A stretch of DNA of 64,000 bases, from the NCBI GenBank assembly GCA_017304475.1, contig JAFKKV010000011.1:434001-498000 (forward strand), in the 5' to 3' direction. A program made the translations under genes and the position numbers. This DNA is from Hyphomicrobiales bacterium. Lineage in GTDB: Bacteria; Pseudomonadota; Alphaproteobacteria; Rhizobiales; Phreatobacteraceae. Below are positions 44,348-53,540 of this stretch, one piece after another. How positions within the stretch are numbered: the stretch's first letter is position 1; every line of letters begins with the position of its first letter. Below the pieces are notes generated by a model. That model was given only the letters and a program-made list of their open reading frames with translations, ran no database searches and had not been told where the DNA came from.

Positions 44348-45241
44348 CTACCGATGCGCTTGCCCGTCGCCCCCGGCGGCCAAGGCCCGGAGCGCCATCC
44401 TGAAGTTTGGATGTAACAGCTTAACAGACAGTTCACCTTTCAGGCGCTCGTTCGACACCCTCTTGCACTCGCCATAGAAGCTCAGGCCCATGGGCGACAG
44501 CCCGGCCTGGTCGATCGGAATATCCGGCGGCACCGGCACGCCGAGCAGCCCGGCGGCATAGCTGACGACGTCCTGGGCCGGCGAGGGTTCGTCGTCGGTG
44601 ACATTGACCACGCCGTCATAACGCTTGTCGAAGGCGGCGAGCACCGCAGCCGCGATGTCGTCGACATGGATGCGGTTGAACACCTGGCCCGGCTTGATGA
44701 TGCGCCGCGCCGTGCCGCGCCTCAGATTGACCAGGGCATTGTTGCCTGGGCCGTAAATGCCAGACAGCCGGAGCAGGGCGACCGGCACGCCCGTGGCCTT
44801 GCCGAGCGCGGTCCAGGCGGCTTCGGCCTCCAGCCGCTCGACGCTGCGCGGGCTGACCGGTTTCGGTGGCGTCGTCTCGTCGACCCAGCCGCCCTGATGG
44901 TCGCCATAGACGCCGACGGTCGAGAGATAGGCGATCGCGTCCGGCTTCCGTGCCGTAAGCGCCGTCCGGCACGTCTTGAGCACCGGGTCACCGGTTTCAT
45001 CCGGCGGGGCCGACACCAGGACGTGGCCGGCCTCCGCGATGGCCGCGGCGAGCTCCGGCGAAAGGCTGGTGCCGTCGAACGGCAGGACCGTCACCGGCTG
45101 GCCCTCGATCCCCTGGGCGGTGAGGGCGGCCGCGCGCTCCGGCGACCGTACGGTCGCGACGATGCGCTGGTAGCGCCCGTTGGCGGCACGTACCGTGGCG
45201 ACCGAGGAATAACCCAGCCCGAAGATCAGAAGCGTCGTCAT
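44348..45241 (-). CDS. SDR/NAD-dependent epimerase-like protein (YeeZ type)
   Basis: 297 residues. N-terminal Rossmann motif LLIFGLGYSSVA (the G-x-G-Y-x-x form of YeeZ-like proteins), then YLSTVGVYGDHQGGWVDE and LRLSGIYGPG typical of extended SDR/epimerases. The canonical Y-x-x-x-K is not obvious; the Tyr/Lys positions read as V-Y-G-D and S-V-E-R, so activity is uncertain. The ATG at 45241 overlaps the queG stop (TGATG), so it is the last gene of a GST-queG-SDR operon. An ATG three codons upstream is an alternative. Confidence 0.85.
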   Translation of the reverse strand: MTTLLIFGLGYSSVATVRAANGRYQRIVATVRSPERAAALTAQGIEGQPVTVLPFDGTSLSPELAAAIAEAGHVLVSAPPDETGDPVLKTCRTALTARKPDAIAYLSTVGVYGDHQGGWVDETTPPKPVSPRSVERLEAEAAWTALGKATGVPVALLRLSGIYGPGNNALVNLRRGTARRIIKPGQVFNRIHVDDIAAAVLAAFDKRYDGVVNVTDDEPSPAQDVVSYAAGLLGVPVPPDIPIDQAGLSPMGLSFYGECKRVSNERLKGELSVKLLHPNFRMALRALAAGGDGQAHR

Positions 45242-46344
45242 CAAATCCATTCCTGCAGCACGTCGGGATCGGTCTCGGCGCGCCGGTCGAAATCGGCGAG
45301 CCTTTCGGGGGCAAGCTGGCGCAGCGCCCAGACGGCGGCGCCGCGCACCAGGGCCGAGCTATCGGTCATCAGGCGCTCGGCCTCGGCCGCCAGCGGCTTG
45401 TCGCCGCTATTGCCGATGGCGATGAGCACGTTGCGGATGAAGCGGTCGCGGCCAATCCGCTTGACCGGGCTTTTCGAGAACAGCGCGCGAAAGGCCGGAT
45501 CGTCGAGCCTGGCGAGATCGGCGAGCGCCGGCCGGCGCAGGCCGTCGCGCGCGGCGAGCTTCATTTCCTGACCCAGCCGGGCGAATTTGTTCCACGGGCA
45601 GACGGCCAGGCAATCGTCGCAGCCATAGATCCGGTTGCCCATCGCCTTGCGGAATTCGCTCGGAATCGGGCCCTTGTGCTCGATGGTCAGGTAGCTGATG
45701 CAGCGCCGGGCATCCAGCCTGTAGGGGGCCGGAAAGGCCGCGGTCGGGCAAGCATCGAGGCAGGCCCGGCAGGAGCCGCAGCGGTCGGTCTCCGGCCGGT
45801 CGGCGGCAAGCTCCAGCGTCGTCATCACCGAGCCGAGGAACAGCCAGGAGCCGAATTCGCGCGAGACCAGGTTGGTGTGCTTGCCCTGCCAGCCGAGGCC
45901 GGCGGCGGCGGCCAGCGGCTTTTCCATCAAAGGCGCCGTGTCGACGAAGACCTTCAGCTCGCAGCCGGTCTGTTCGGCGAGCCAGCGGCCGAGCGCCTTC
46001 AGCCGTGACTTGACGAGATCGTGATAGTCGTCGCCGCGGGCATAGACCGACAGTAGCCCGGCCGACCGGTCGGCGAGCCCGTCGAGAGGGTTCTCGTCCG
46101 GCCCGTAATTCAGGCCGAGCATGATGACGCTGCGCGCCGCCGGCCAGAGCACGCCCGGATCGGCGCGACGTTCGACGGTCTCCTCCATCCAGGCCATGGC
46201 GCCGTGAAAGCCGTCGGCGATCGCCTCGGCGAGCCTTGGCGCGGCCTGCGGGATGGCGTCGGGCGTGGTGAAGCCGATGGCTGTGAAGCCCTGGGCGCGG
46301 GCCTCGTCGACGATCGCCTGGCGCAGCGCCGTCGGATCGCTCAG
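45241..46344 (-). CDS. queG: Epoxyqueuosine reductase QueG (probable CTG start)
   Basis: About 367 residues. Cobalamin-dependent [4Fe-4S] enzyme making queuosine from epoxyqueuosine in tRNA. Two ferredoxin clusters are visible: [16 protein letters not shown] and [13 protein letters not shown]. Other signatures are the catalytic-region [14 protein letters not shown] and, at the C-terminus, HEAT-like repeats. No ATG, GTG or TTG lies near the expected N-terminus. A CTG at 46344 overlaps the GST stop as C-TGA and reads (M)[18 protein letters not shown], which looks like a natural QueG start. The nearest normal alternative is a TTG at 46443, 33 codons upstream inside the GST gene. Confidence 0.93.
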   Translation of the reverse strand: MSDPTALRQAIVDEARAQGFTAIGFTTPDAIPQAAPRLAEAIADGFHGAMAWMEETVERRADPGVLWPAARSVIMLGLNYGPDENPLDGLADRSAGLLSVYARGDDYHDLVKSRLKALGRWLAEQTGCELKVFVDTAPLMEKPLAAAAGLGWQGKHTNLVSREFGSWLFLGSVMTTLELAADRPETDRCGSCRACLDACPTAAFPAPYRLDARRCISYLTIEHKGPIPSEFRKAMGNRIYGCDDCLAVCPWNKFARLGQEMKLAARDGLRRPALADLARLDDPAFRALFSKSPVKRIGRDRFIRNVLIAIGNSGDKPLAAEAERLMTDSSALVRGAAVWALRQLAPERLADFDRRAETDPDVLQEWI

Positions 46345-47027
46345 AAGTCGAGATCGGCGTAGGTCGCGCTCGCGGGCGTTCCGACCACCCGGTCCGCCAG
46401 GAGCGGGCGGAAGGACGGGCGCGACTTCACCCGCGCATACCAATCCTTGGCTGTCTCGTCGTCGTTCCACGGCACATCGCCCAGATAGTCGACGACCGAC
46501 AGGTGGGCGGCCGCGACGAGATCGGCGTAGCTCAATTCGGGCCCGGCAAGCCAGTCGTTCCGTGCGGCGAGCCAGCCGATATAACGAATATGATAGCGGA
46601 TATTGGCCCGCGCGGCGCGCAGCGCATTGGTGTCGGGCGCGCCGCCGCCATGTTCGGGCGCCATGAATCGCTTGTCGATTCGCTCGGCGACCAGCGGTCC
46701 CGAGACTTCCTCGAAGAATTTGACGTTGAACCAATGCATCAGCCGCCGCACTTCGACGCGCGCAAGCGCGCCCTGCGGCATCAGGCGGCGATCGGTCTCG
46801 GGCTGGTCGAGCTCATCGAAATAGGCAGCGATGATCTCGGAGCCCGGGATCGCAAGCCCGCTCCCGACCGTGAGGATCGGCGTGGTACCCTCGGGATTGA
46901 GCCGAAGGAAATCTTCGCGCCGCTCCCAGGGCCTTTCCTCGATGAGTTCCACCTCGACCCCGCGCTCGGCCAGAATCAGCCTGACGAAGCGGGAATGAGG
47001 ACAGAAGAATCGATGGTGCAATTGCAT
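46341..47027 (-). CDS. Glutathione S-transferase family protein
   Basis: 228 residues. N-terminal thioredoxin-like domain beginning [20 protein letters not shown], with a Cys-Pro-His-Ser active-site region, then [11 protein letters not shown] and [11 protein letters not shown]; helical C-terminal domain with [20 protein letters not shown]. The ATG at 47027 begins the first strand; an ATG 26 codons upstream would add a tail not seen in GSTs. Its stop overlaps the queG start. The link to queuosine or the SDR protein is unclear; the operon may simply combine housekeeping genes. It is divergent from uppP. Confidence 0.9.
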   Translation of the reverse strand: MQLHHRFFCPHSRFVRLILAERGVEVELIEERPWERREDFLRLNPEGTTPILTVGSGLAIPGSEIIAAYFDELDQPETDRRLMPQGALARVEVRRLMHWFNVKFFEEVSGPLVAERIDKRFMAPEHGGGAPDTNALRAARANIRYHIRYIGWLAARNDWLAGPELSYADLVAAAHLSVVDYLGDVPWNDDETAKDWYARVKSRPSFRPLLADRVVGTPASATYADLDF

Positions 47028-47237
47028 ACGATCAAACCTGGACGGCCCGCAATCGACGGACCCGATGTGGTTTTTCGATGACATGTGGTTCGGAAGTCGG
47101 GTCAATAGCCTCCCCGCGCCGGCGAAACAACCTCGGGATTTGCATGTCGAGTTTAACGCCGTGTCATGCTTAACCGTTCATGAAGGTGGTTGCGCTATGA
47201 CACCGCCGATACCGGCTGAGCTCATTCGGAGAGAACC

Positions 47238-48041
47238 ATGGACATCGCCAATCTCGTCAAGGCGCTGATCCTCGGCGTGGTCGAGGGTGGAACCGAGTTC
47301 ATCCCGGTCTCGTCCACCGGCCATCTGATTCTGCTCGGTCATTTCCTCGGCTTCCAGTCCACCGGCAAGACCTTCGAGGTGCTGATCCAGCTCGGCGCCA
47401 TCCTGGCCATCCTGCTGGTCTATTTCACCCGGCTGCTCGGCGTCGTCCTGTGCCTGCCGACCGATGCCTGGGCGCGCCGCTTCGTCATTTCGGTGCTGGT
47501 CGCCTTCCTGCCGGCGGCCGTGCTCGGGGCGGCGCTGCACGGCACCATCAAGTCGCTGTTCGAGCGCCCGGACCTGGTCTGCGTGGCGCTGATCCTCGGT
47601 GGCGTGGTGCTGCTCTTCGTCGACCGGCTCAAGCTCGAGCCGACCGAGGACAATGCCTTCCGCTTCTCGCCCATGCTGGCCTTGAAGATCGGGCTTTGCC
47701 AGTGCGCGGCGCTGTTTCCCGGCGTGTCGCGGTCGGGCGCCACCATTGTCGGCGCGCTCCTGCTCGGCACCACCAAGCGCGCGGCGGCCGAGTTCTCGTT
47801 CTTTCTCGCCATGCCGACCATGGCCGGCGCCTTCGCCTACGACCTCTACAAGAACTACAAGCTGCTCGATTTCGCCGATGTCACGACCATCGGCGTCGGC
47901 TTCGTGGCCGCCTTCATCGCGGGCCTGTTCGTCGTTCGCTTCCTGCTCGACTATGTCAGCCGGCACGGCTTCGCGCTGTTCGCCTGGTGGCGGATCATCG
48001 TCGGCACGCTCGGCCTGATCGGGCTCTTCGTGTTCCACTGA
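47238..48041 (+). CDS. uppP: Undecaprenyl-diphosphatase UppP (BacA)
   Basis: 267 residues, about eight membrane segments. Recycles undecaprenyl diphosphate to the monophosphate carrier for cell-wall synthesis. Active-site motifs: [14 protein letters not shown] at residues 16-29 (Glu16, Glu20, His29) and [10 protein letters not shown] (Arg in the second motif). GGAGAGAACC precedes the ATG. It is divergent from the GST-queG-SDR operon with a 210-bp spacer and convergent with the NDUFA9-like gene. Confidence 0.97.
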   Translation: MDIANLVKALILGVVEGGTEFIPVSSTGHLILLGHFLGFQSTGKTFEVLIQLGAILAILLVYFTRLLGVVLCLPTDAWARRFVISVLVAFLPAAVLGAALHGTIKSLFERPDLVCVALILGGVVLLFVDRLKLEPTEDNAFRFSPMLALKIGLCQCAALFPGVSRSGATIVGALLLGTTKRAAAEFSFFLAMPTMAGAFAYDLYKNYKLLDFADVTTIGVGFVAAFIAGLFVVRFLLDYVSRHGFALFAWWRIIVGTLGLIGLFVFH

Positions 48042-48084
48042 GCCCCGGTCCGCGCGGGCCGATGGGCGCGCGCGGGCGATCGCC

Positions 48085-49047
48085 TCACTGGGCCTGTTCG
48101 GTGAACTGGCCGTGCTTGCGGAAGCGCCAGAGATAGCTCGGCACGATGGCTTCCACCGATTTCGGCCGGATGCCCAGGCCCTCGAGCGTGCGGCCGTCGG
48201 CGCTGGCGCCGGCGCTCACCACATTGTCCGACTTCAGGAACTTCACCTGGTCGGGGGTCAGCGGCGCGCCCGGCACATATTGCAGGAACTTCGCCTGGAA
48301 TTCGGCGAGCCCGAAGGGCAGCGTCATCAGGAGCCGCTTGCGCCCGGTCGTTTCCAGGATGAATTCGATCAGGTCCTTGAAGCTCTTCACCGCCGGGCCG
48401 CCGAGCTCATAGACCGCGCCGGGCTTGGTCTTGCCGTCGATGGCGGCCATGACGGCGTCGGCGATGTCGCCGGCGAACACCGGCTGGAAACGGGTCTCGC
48501 CGCCGCCGATCAGCGGCAGCACCGGCAGCATGCGGGCCATGCCGGCGAAACGGTTGAAGAAATCGTCCTCGGGGCCGAACACGACCGAGGGACGCAGGAT
48601 CACCGCGTCGGGCCGGTGGCGCAGCACGCCGGCCTCACCGGCGGCCTTGGTGCGGGCATAGAGCGCTTCGGCCTCGGCATCGGCGCCGATCGCCGAAAGG
48701 TGCACCATGCGCGCGCCGGCATCGGCCGCCGCGCGGGCGACGGTCTCGGCGCCGCGCGCCTGCACGGCGTCGAATTTCTGCCGGCCGGATTCATGCATGA
48801 TGCCGACGCAGTTCACGACCACCTCGGCGCCTTCGGCGGCATGGCGCACCGAGTCGGGGTAGCGCAGATTGGCCTGCACCGCGTTGATCTGGCCAACCGC
48901 GCCGAGCGGCTGCAAATGGCCGGCGAGATCCGGCCGGCGCACCGCCACGCGGATGCGGAAGCCGCGCCGGGCGAGCGCCCGGACCACATGCCGTCCGATG
49001 AAACCCGAACCGCCGTAAACCGTCACGAGCCGGTCGAAGGTCTGCAT
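48085..49047 (-). CDS. NDUFA9-like NAD(P)-binding complex I-associated protein
   Basis: 320 residues. Atypical SDR: Rossmann motif TVYGGSGFIGRHVVRALARRG at the N-terminus, then VVNCVGIMHESG and LRPSVVFGPEDDFFNRF. The spacing and the PVFAGDIADAVM motif match the alphaproteobacterial NDUFA9-like complex I NADH-binding protein group, which lacks a clear catalytic Tyr-Lys and is thought to help complex I assembly or stability. The ATG at 49047 follows AAAGGGG. An upstream in-frame ATG at 49125 would add 26 residues without conservation. Confidence 0.9.
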   Translation of the reverse strand: MQTFDRLVTVYGGSGFIGRHVVRALARRGFRIRVAVRRPDLAGHLQPLGAVGQINAVQANLRYPDSVRHAAEGAEVVVNCVGIMHESGRQKFDAVQARGAETVARAAADAGARMVHLSAIGADAEAEALYARTKAAGEAGVLRHRPDAVILRPSVVFGPEDDFFNRFAGMARMLPVLPLIGGGETRFQPVFAGDIADAVMAAIDGKTKPGAVYELGGPAVKSFKDLIEFILETTGRKRLLMTLPFGLAEFQAKFLQYVPGAPLTPDQVKFLKSDNVVSAGASADGRTLEGLGIRPKSVEAIVPSYLWRFRKHGQFTEQAQ

Positions 49048-49169
49048 CTCGTGCCCCTTTGCAATCGCATCGAATGCCGGGTGATTAGTCCATTTCCAAA
49101 CAGCCGTACAGAGCGACCTCGGCATGGCCGGATGCCGATCGGCCCGGGCCCGCGGCGCGGGCGGGCGGT

Positions 49170-50369
49170 TCAGGTGCCCGGGCTGCGCCGGGCGCTGCCG
49201 GAGATGAGGAAGACCGTGAGGGCGATCAGCGCGGTGGCATTGACCGCGATCGCCAGCGGCCAGGCGCTGTTGCCGAGACCGTGGCCGACCAGGATGCCGG
49301 TGGTCGCGCCCGACGCCATCTGGATGAAGCCGGCAAGCGAGGAGGCGGCGCCCGCCTTGTCGGGAAAGGGTTTCATGGCGCCAGCCAGCGCCTGCGGCAT
49401 GGTCAGGCCGAAACCGCAGGTATAGATCGCCATCGGCACCAGGATGCCGGCCGGGCCGAGATGGCCGACGGTGAGCGCCGCCGCCATGGAGAGCCCGCCC
49501 AGCGCCAGCAGCGAGACGCCGGCGCGGATCGTCCAGCCTTCGCCCTTGCGCATGACCAGCCGGGTGCCGCCGAGGCTGCCCGAGACGAAGCCGATGACGC
49601 AGCTGGCGAAGGCCGCGCCTGCCGCCACGGGATCGAGGCCATAGACGCCCTGCAGCACGAAGGACGAGGCGGAAATGAACGAGAACAGGCCGGAATAGCC
49701 CGCCGCGAAGATCGCGGTATTGGCGAGGAAGGTGCGGTTGGCGATGATCTGGCCGAAGGTCCTGAGAATGCCGATCGGCGAAATCGGCGCCGGCGAGCGC
49801 TGCTTCAGGGTTTCCGGCAGGCTGAACAGGACCAGGGCGAGCGACCCGAGCCCGAAGGCGAGCGCCGCGAAAAAGGTCGAGCGCCAGCCGAAGGTGACGT
49901 GCAGGACACCGCCGGCGATCGGTGCGAGGGCCGGCACCACGCTCATGATCGTGCCCATCACGGCCAGCTCCCGCGCCGCCCGGCGGCCCTCATAGAGGTC
50001 GCGCACCATGGCGCGTGCCACCACGATCGGCCCGCCGGCGCCGAGCGCCTGGAGGAAGCGCGCGGCGGTCAGCATCTCGATCGATGTCGCGGCCGCGCAG
50101 ACCGCGGTGCCGATGCCGTAGAGCAGCAGGGCGCCGACCAGCACGGGCTTGCGGCCATATTTGTCGGAGATCGGGCCGTAGAAGATCTGGCCCACCGCGA
50201 AGCCGGCGAGAAAGGCCGACAAGGTCATCTGCACCTGGGCGGTGGTCGCACCCAGCAGCCGGCCGATATCCGGCAGCGAGGGCAGATACATGTCGGTCGA
50301 CATCGGCCCAAGCCCGATCAGCACCGCCAGCAGGGCGGTCAGGGCGAAGGTATCGGGGCGCAGGGGCAT
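49170..50369 (-). CDS. Bcr/CflA-family multidrug efflux MFS transporter
   Basis: 399 residues, twelve membrane segments. The family signature GPMSTDMYLPSLPDIGRLLGA (drug:H+ antiporter DHA1 group) is followed by GPISDKYGRKPVLVGALLLYG and RFLQALGAGGPIVVARAMVRD. It exports drugs or metabolites by proton antiport; the substrate is unknown. It lies 122 nt from the NDUFA9-like gene and 60 nt downstream of the YqaA-type gene on the same strand, so co-transcription is possible. Confidence 0.94.
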   Translation of the reverse strand: MPLRPDTFALTALLAVLIGLGPMSTDMYLPSLPDIGRLLGATTAQVQMTLSAFLAGFAVGQIFYGPISDKYGRKPVLVGALLLYGIGTAVCAAATSIEMLTAARFLQALGAGGPIVVARAMVRDLYEGRRAARELAVMGTIMSVVPALAPIAGGVLHVTFGWRSTFFAALAFGLGSLALVLFSLPETLKQRSPAPISPIGILRTFGQIIANRTFLANTAIFAAGYSGLFSFISASSFVLQGVYGLDPVAAGAAFASCVIGFVSGSLGGTRLVMRKGEGWTIRAGVSLLALGGLSMAAALTVGHLGPAGILVPMAIYTCGFGLTMPQALAGAMKPFPDKAGAASSLAGFIQMASGATTGILVGHGLGNSAWPLAIAVNATALIALTVFLISGSARRSPGT

Positions 50370-50429
50370 CGGCAGGTTCCGGCGATCGCGCAGGCTCTAC
50401 GCGCCCGGCACCGGGGTGTCGAGGCGGGC

Positions 50430-50906
50430 CTAGCCGACGACGGTGCCGAGCAGCCCTGCGGCGGCGAGCCAGATCAGGGCATAACGCAAGGTCCGGGCGA
50501 GGCCGGTCAGCAGCGCCGTCGGCAGCAGCGGATAACGGGCCATGCCCGCGACGACGGTGATGGGGTCGCCGACGACAGGCATCCAGCAGAGCAGCAGGGC
50601 GGCCCAGCCGAAGCGGCCGAACAGCCGCTCGACCCGGGCGGTCATGTCGGGCGGCAATTTGAACCGGGCGAGCCAGGCATGGCCGGTCTGGCTGTCGGCG
50701 CCGCGCGCGATCAGCGTGCCGATCCACCAATTGGTAAGGCCGCCGGCGGTATTGGCTGCGGTCGCGACCAGAAACAGCGCCAGTGGGTGCTGATAGCCGG
50801 CCGCGAGAAACCCGACGAAAACCAGTTCCGATCCACCCGGCAGCAGTGTCGCGGCCGAGAAGGCCGCAAAGGCCATGGTGGACAGGGTGGCGACGTCGGC
50901 GATCAA
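50430..50906 (-). CDS. YqaA/DedA-type (VTT domain) membrane protein
   Basis: 158 residues from a TTG start. Four or five membrane segments with the small VTT/SNARE-associated fold: AAFSAATLLPGGSELVFVGFL, TAANTAGGLTNWWIGTLIARG, and RFGWAALLLCWMPVVGDPITVVAG. This is the YqaA branch of the DedA superfamily, implicated in membrane lipid homeostasis; the precise function is unknown. The TTG at 50906 has GGAG 7 nt upstream; an ATG at 50876 is a possible alternative. Its frame extends upstream as shadow only. Confidence 0.88.
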   Translation of the reverse strand: MIADVATLSTMAFAAFSAATLLPGGSELVFVGFLAAGYQHPLALFLVATAANTAGGLTNWWIGTLIARGADSQTGHAWLARFKLPPDMTARVERLFGRFGWAALLLCWMPVVGDPITVVAGMARYPLLPTALLTGLARTLRYALIWLAAAGLLGTVVG

Positions 50907-51023
50907 GGGGGGCTCCGTCCGGCGGGGGCGATCTTGCCTGCTGGCCGGCGGCGCGGGCTGCCCGGCCGGTGGGCGGCGCGCTCTCTTGCCATTTCGGGTC
51001 CCTCTTGCACAGGGGCTTCCACC

Positions 51024-51038
51024 GCCGTTTAATACGGC
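51024..51038. promoter_or_regulatory. 15-bp inverted repeat before the MarR-like gene
   Basis: GCCGT-TTAAT-ACGGC, with perfect 5-bp arms, lies 24 bp before the ATG at 51063. Its AT centre also resembles a -10 box. It may be the regulator's own operator. Confidence 0.45.
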
Positions 51039-51062
51039 TCCGTAACGAGTTGGTGCGCGTCG

Positions 51063-51413
51063 ATGGCCGTTCAGTTGCGTCCCGCCCAGGCGATCAAGCT
51101 GATGCACGACCTGTCGCTGGCCCTGGTGCACGACGGCGAGCCGGACCTCAGCGCCCGTCAGCTCGCCATCCTGCTGACCATCTATCTCGAGCCGCCGCCC
51201 CATCATGTGCGTGACCTCGCCGCCCGGCTGAAGGTCACCAAGCCGGTGATCACCCGCGCGCTCGACAGCATGGGCAAGCTCGAACTCGTCTCGCGCCGCC
51301 GCGACGAGCGCGATCGGCGCGACGTCATCATTCAGCGGACCGTCAAGGGCGCGCTGGCGGTCGAGCGGATCGGCGACCTGATCGTCGAGCAGGCGCGCTC
51401 CCTGCCGCCGTGA
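51063..51413 (+). CDS. Small MarR-type winged-helix regulator
   Basis: 116 residues. It is nearly just a DNA-binding domain: a leading helix, then ARQLAILLTIYLEPPPHHVRD, LAARLKVTKPVITRALDSMG (recognition helix region) and the wing SRRRDERDRRDVIIQRTVKG, then one C-terminal dimerisation helix. GTG/ATG choice: the ATG at 51063 fits although the Shine-Dalgarno is weak. The NlpC/P60 gene begins 32 nt after its stop, so they share a transcript. An inverted repeat just upstream suggests self-control. Confidence 0.88.
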   Translation: MAVQLRPAQAIKLMHDLSLALVHDGEPDLSARQLAILLTIYLEPPPHHVRDLAARLKVTKPVITRALDSMGKLELVSRRRDERDRRDVIIQRTVKGALAVERIGDLIVEQARSLPP

Positions 51414-51445
51414 GACGTTAACGCCGCCCGTGCTAGAGGACGGAC

Positions 51446-52315
51446 ATGACCGCCATGGATCGCCGCCTGACCCCCGCTCGCCCCGACCTCGCCGCCGCCA
51501 GCCTGAAAGGGCTGGTCGAGGCCGCACGCTTCGTCGAGGGCCGCGCAGCCCGGGTCGCCCTGCCGGTCGTGCCGCTGCGCGCCGTGCCGCGCGCCGATGC
51601 CGGGCTCGACACCGAACTGACCTATGGCGAGCCGGTCTCGATCTATGACGAGCGCGACGGCTGGGCCTATCTGCAGTCGGCCCGTGACGGCTATGTCGGC
51701 TACGCGCCGGCCGGCGCCTTCATGGCCGCGGCCGGCCCCGCGACCCATCGGGTGGCGGCGCTGCGGACCTTTCTCTATCCCGGCCCCAGCATCAAATTGC
51801 CGGTTCTCGGCCTGATCCCGATGAACGCGCTGGTTACCGTGGCGAACCTCGCCGGCGACTTCGCCGTCACCGACAGCGGCGCTCATGTTTTCGCCCGCCA
51901 CCTTGCCGGCCTCGCCACGCATGAGCCGGACTTCGTCGCGGTCGCCGAGCGCTATCTCGGCACGCCCTATCTCTGGGGCGGGCGCACCAGTCTCGGGCTC
52001 GACTGTTCTGGCCTGGTCCAGACCGCGCTGGAGGCTGCCGGCGTGCAAGCACCGCGCGATTCCGACATGCAGGAAAAGCAGCTCGGCGAAGCCTTCGTGC
52101 CGGCACCCGACCTGTCGAACCTCCGGCGCGGCGATCTCGTGTTCTGGAAGGGCCATGTCGCCATCATGACCAGCCGCACCGAACTCATCCACGCCAATGG
52201 CCATCACATGGCGGTGGCGCGCGAGCCGGTGGAGGAAGCGGTCAGGCGCATTGCCGACAAATCCTTCGGCGCGGTGACCAGCGTGCGGCGATTGGCCGGC
52301 GGCGTCACGGATTGA
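51446..52315 (+). CDS. NlpC/P60-family cysteine peptidase with SH3-like domains
   Basis: 289 residues. Two bacterial SH3-like segments (about 35-95, with ERDGWAYLQSARDGYVGYAP; and about 100-150) precede a C-terminal NlpC/P60 domain with the triad Cys187 (LDCSGLVQ), His237 (KGHVAIM) and His249 (LIHANGHH). Such enzymes cleave peptide stems of peptidoglycan or related amides. No signal peptide is seen, so it may act on cytoplasmic muropeptides, as in dipeptidyl-peptidase VI-type recycling enzymes. It is co-transcribed with the small MarR gene upstream. The AmpG-like permease about 9 kb away would supply related substrates (inference). Confidence 0.92.
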   Translation: MTAMDRRLTPARPDLAAASLKGLVEAARFVEGRAARVALPVVPLRAVPRADAGLDTELTYGEPVSIYDERDGWAYLQSARDGYVGYAPAGAFMAAAGPATHRVAALRTFLYPGPSIKLPVLGLIPMNALVTVANLAGDFAVTDSGAHVFARHLAGLATHEPDFVAVAERYLGTPYLWGGRTSLGLDCSGLVQTALEAAGVQAPRDSDMQEKQLGEAFVPAPDLSNLRRGDLVFWKGHVAIMTSRTELIHANGHHMAVAREPVEEAVRRIADKSFGAVTSVRRLAGGVTD

Positions 52316-52345
52316 CCGTCCCGCCGGCGTCCCGGATGGCCGATC

Positions 52346-52684
52346 TCAGCGGCAGCCGGAGCGGCATTGCAGGCCGTCGAAGGAGGCCTCTTCGCCGATC
52401 GTCGAGACCCCGATGACGGTATTGTTGCGCTGCCAGGTGAACAGGCAGTTGGCCATGCCGGTACCAGCGCAGGACAGCATTTCCGGCCGGTCCTTGCAGC
52501 GCGTGTCACGAGCAGAGCAGCGATCCGCGTCGGGCAGGGTCACCGGGCGCCAGCCCGTTGCCAGCAGGATGTTGCGGACGCTCGCATAGGGTGTGCCCTG
52601 GCTCAGGGTGGGCAGGCGTTCCGCGGCCGCGGCCGCGGTGGTCAGGGCCAGCAGCGATGCCAGCACGAGAGCCGTCTTGGTCAT
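52346..52684 (-). CDS. Small exported six-cysteine protein
   Basis: 112 residues. Signal peptide at 1-21 (KTALVLASLLALTTAAAAAE). The mature part has six cysteines at 56, 63, 72, 80, 107 and 111, an even number consistent with three disulfides in the periplasm or outside the cell. No family recognised. GGAGA lies 7 nt before the ATG at 52684; an in-frame ATG 32 codons upstream precedes a polar stretch and would place the signal internally. It lies 71 nt downstream of a DsbA-like oxidoreductase on the same strand, its likely folding partner. Confidence 0.75.
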   Translation of the reverse strand: MTKTALVLASLLALTTAAAAAERLPTLSQGTPYASVRNILLATGWRPVTLPDADRCSARDTRCKDRPEMLSCAGTGMANCLFTWQRNNTVIGVSTIGEEASFDGLQCRSGCR

Positions 52685-52755
52685 TCCGATTCTCCGTCCG
52701 CGATTTGCCCCGCCCGGGTCTTTGTCCCGCGCGGCCAGGCCGCGCGCAACCCGCG

Positions 52756-53448
52756 TCAGCTGCAGACCGGCTTGTCGCACTCGCGCACCGCGCGTACCGC
52801 CGATTCGATCGTGCCGCGCCCCGGCCAGCCGATGACGGCGACGCCCGCGATCAGCCAGGACGGTGTCGCCGCGAGATTGGTGGCATTGGCCAGCCGAACC
52901 GCCTGAGCCAGCACCTGGCCAGTTTCCTGCTTGTCGGCGACGGTCTCGACCTCGTCGACATTGAGCCCCAGATCCTTGGCGGCATCGAGCGCGCGCAGGC
53001 CGTCGAACACGCCGCGCGCCGCCATCGAGATGTCGAAGAACTGGCGCGCCTTGGCCTCGCCGCCGATCAGCTTCACCGCATATTCGACACGCGCGGCCTG
53101 GAACGACGGCAGGCCGAGGCTCGGCGCGTTGACGAAACGGATGCGCAGGTCCGGATCGGCTTCCGCCATGGCCTTCACGTCATTGGCCGCGCGCCGGCAA
53201 TAGCCGCAATTGGAATCGTAGATCTCGGTCAGCGTGATGTCGGCATCGTCGGAGCCGATGGAAAAGCCGTTGTCGAGCTCGGCGATCTCGGTCTCCAGCT
53301 CGACCGGCACGCGGAAATTCGACACCTCGCGCCCGTCCGGGCCACGGATCGGAAACCACGCCTCGTCGGCGACCGCCGATGACAGCAGCGCGGGGACGGC
53401 TGAGGACAAGGCGGCGGTGACGAGCAGGCGGCGGCGGGTCAGGATCAT
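52756..53448 (-). CDS. DsbA-family thiol-disulfide oxidoreductase
   Basis: 230 residues. A twin-arginine-like start (ILTRRRLLVTAALSSAV) directs export. The thioredoxin-fold domain has the active site Cys81-Gly-Tyr-Cys84 in DSNCGYCRRA and the cis-Pro loop ATPSWLI. A short N-terminal DsbD/DsbC-like linker (30-65) precedes it. It resembles the DsbA/Com1/ScsC-like group. It probably oxidises or isomerises disulfides in the periplasm. Immediately downstream is a gene for a six-cysteine secreted protein. The start at 53448 is chosen by the signal sequence; a longer form at 53511 adds a polar stretch. Confidence 0.9.
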   Translation of the reverse strand: MILTRRRLLVTAALSSAVPALLSSAVADEAWFPIRGPDGREVSNFRVPVELETEIAELDNGFSIGSDDADITLTEIYDSNCGYCRRAANDVKAMAEADPDLRIRFVNAPSLGLPSFQAARVEYAVKLIGGEAKARQFFDISMAARGVFDGLRALDAAKDLGLNVDEVETVADKQETGQVLAQAVRLANATNLAATPSWLIAGVAVIGWPGRGTIESAVRAVRECDKPVCS

Positions 53449-53540
53449 CGCAACATCATTGTCTGGCCAGATGGCGGCACCATGGCCGCGGCGCCGCGCC
53501 AGGCAAGTCACGCCTGCGTGACGACGCCGCGATGGTCACC

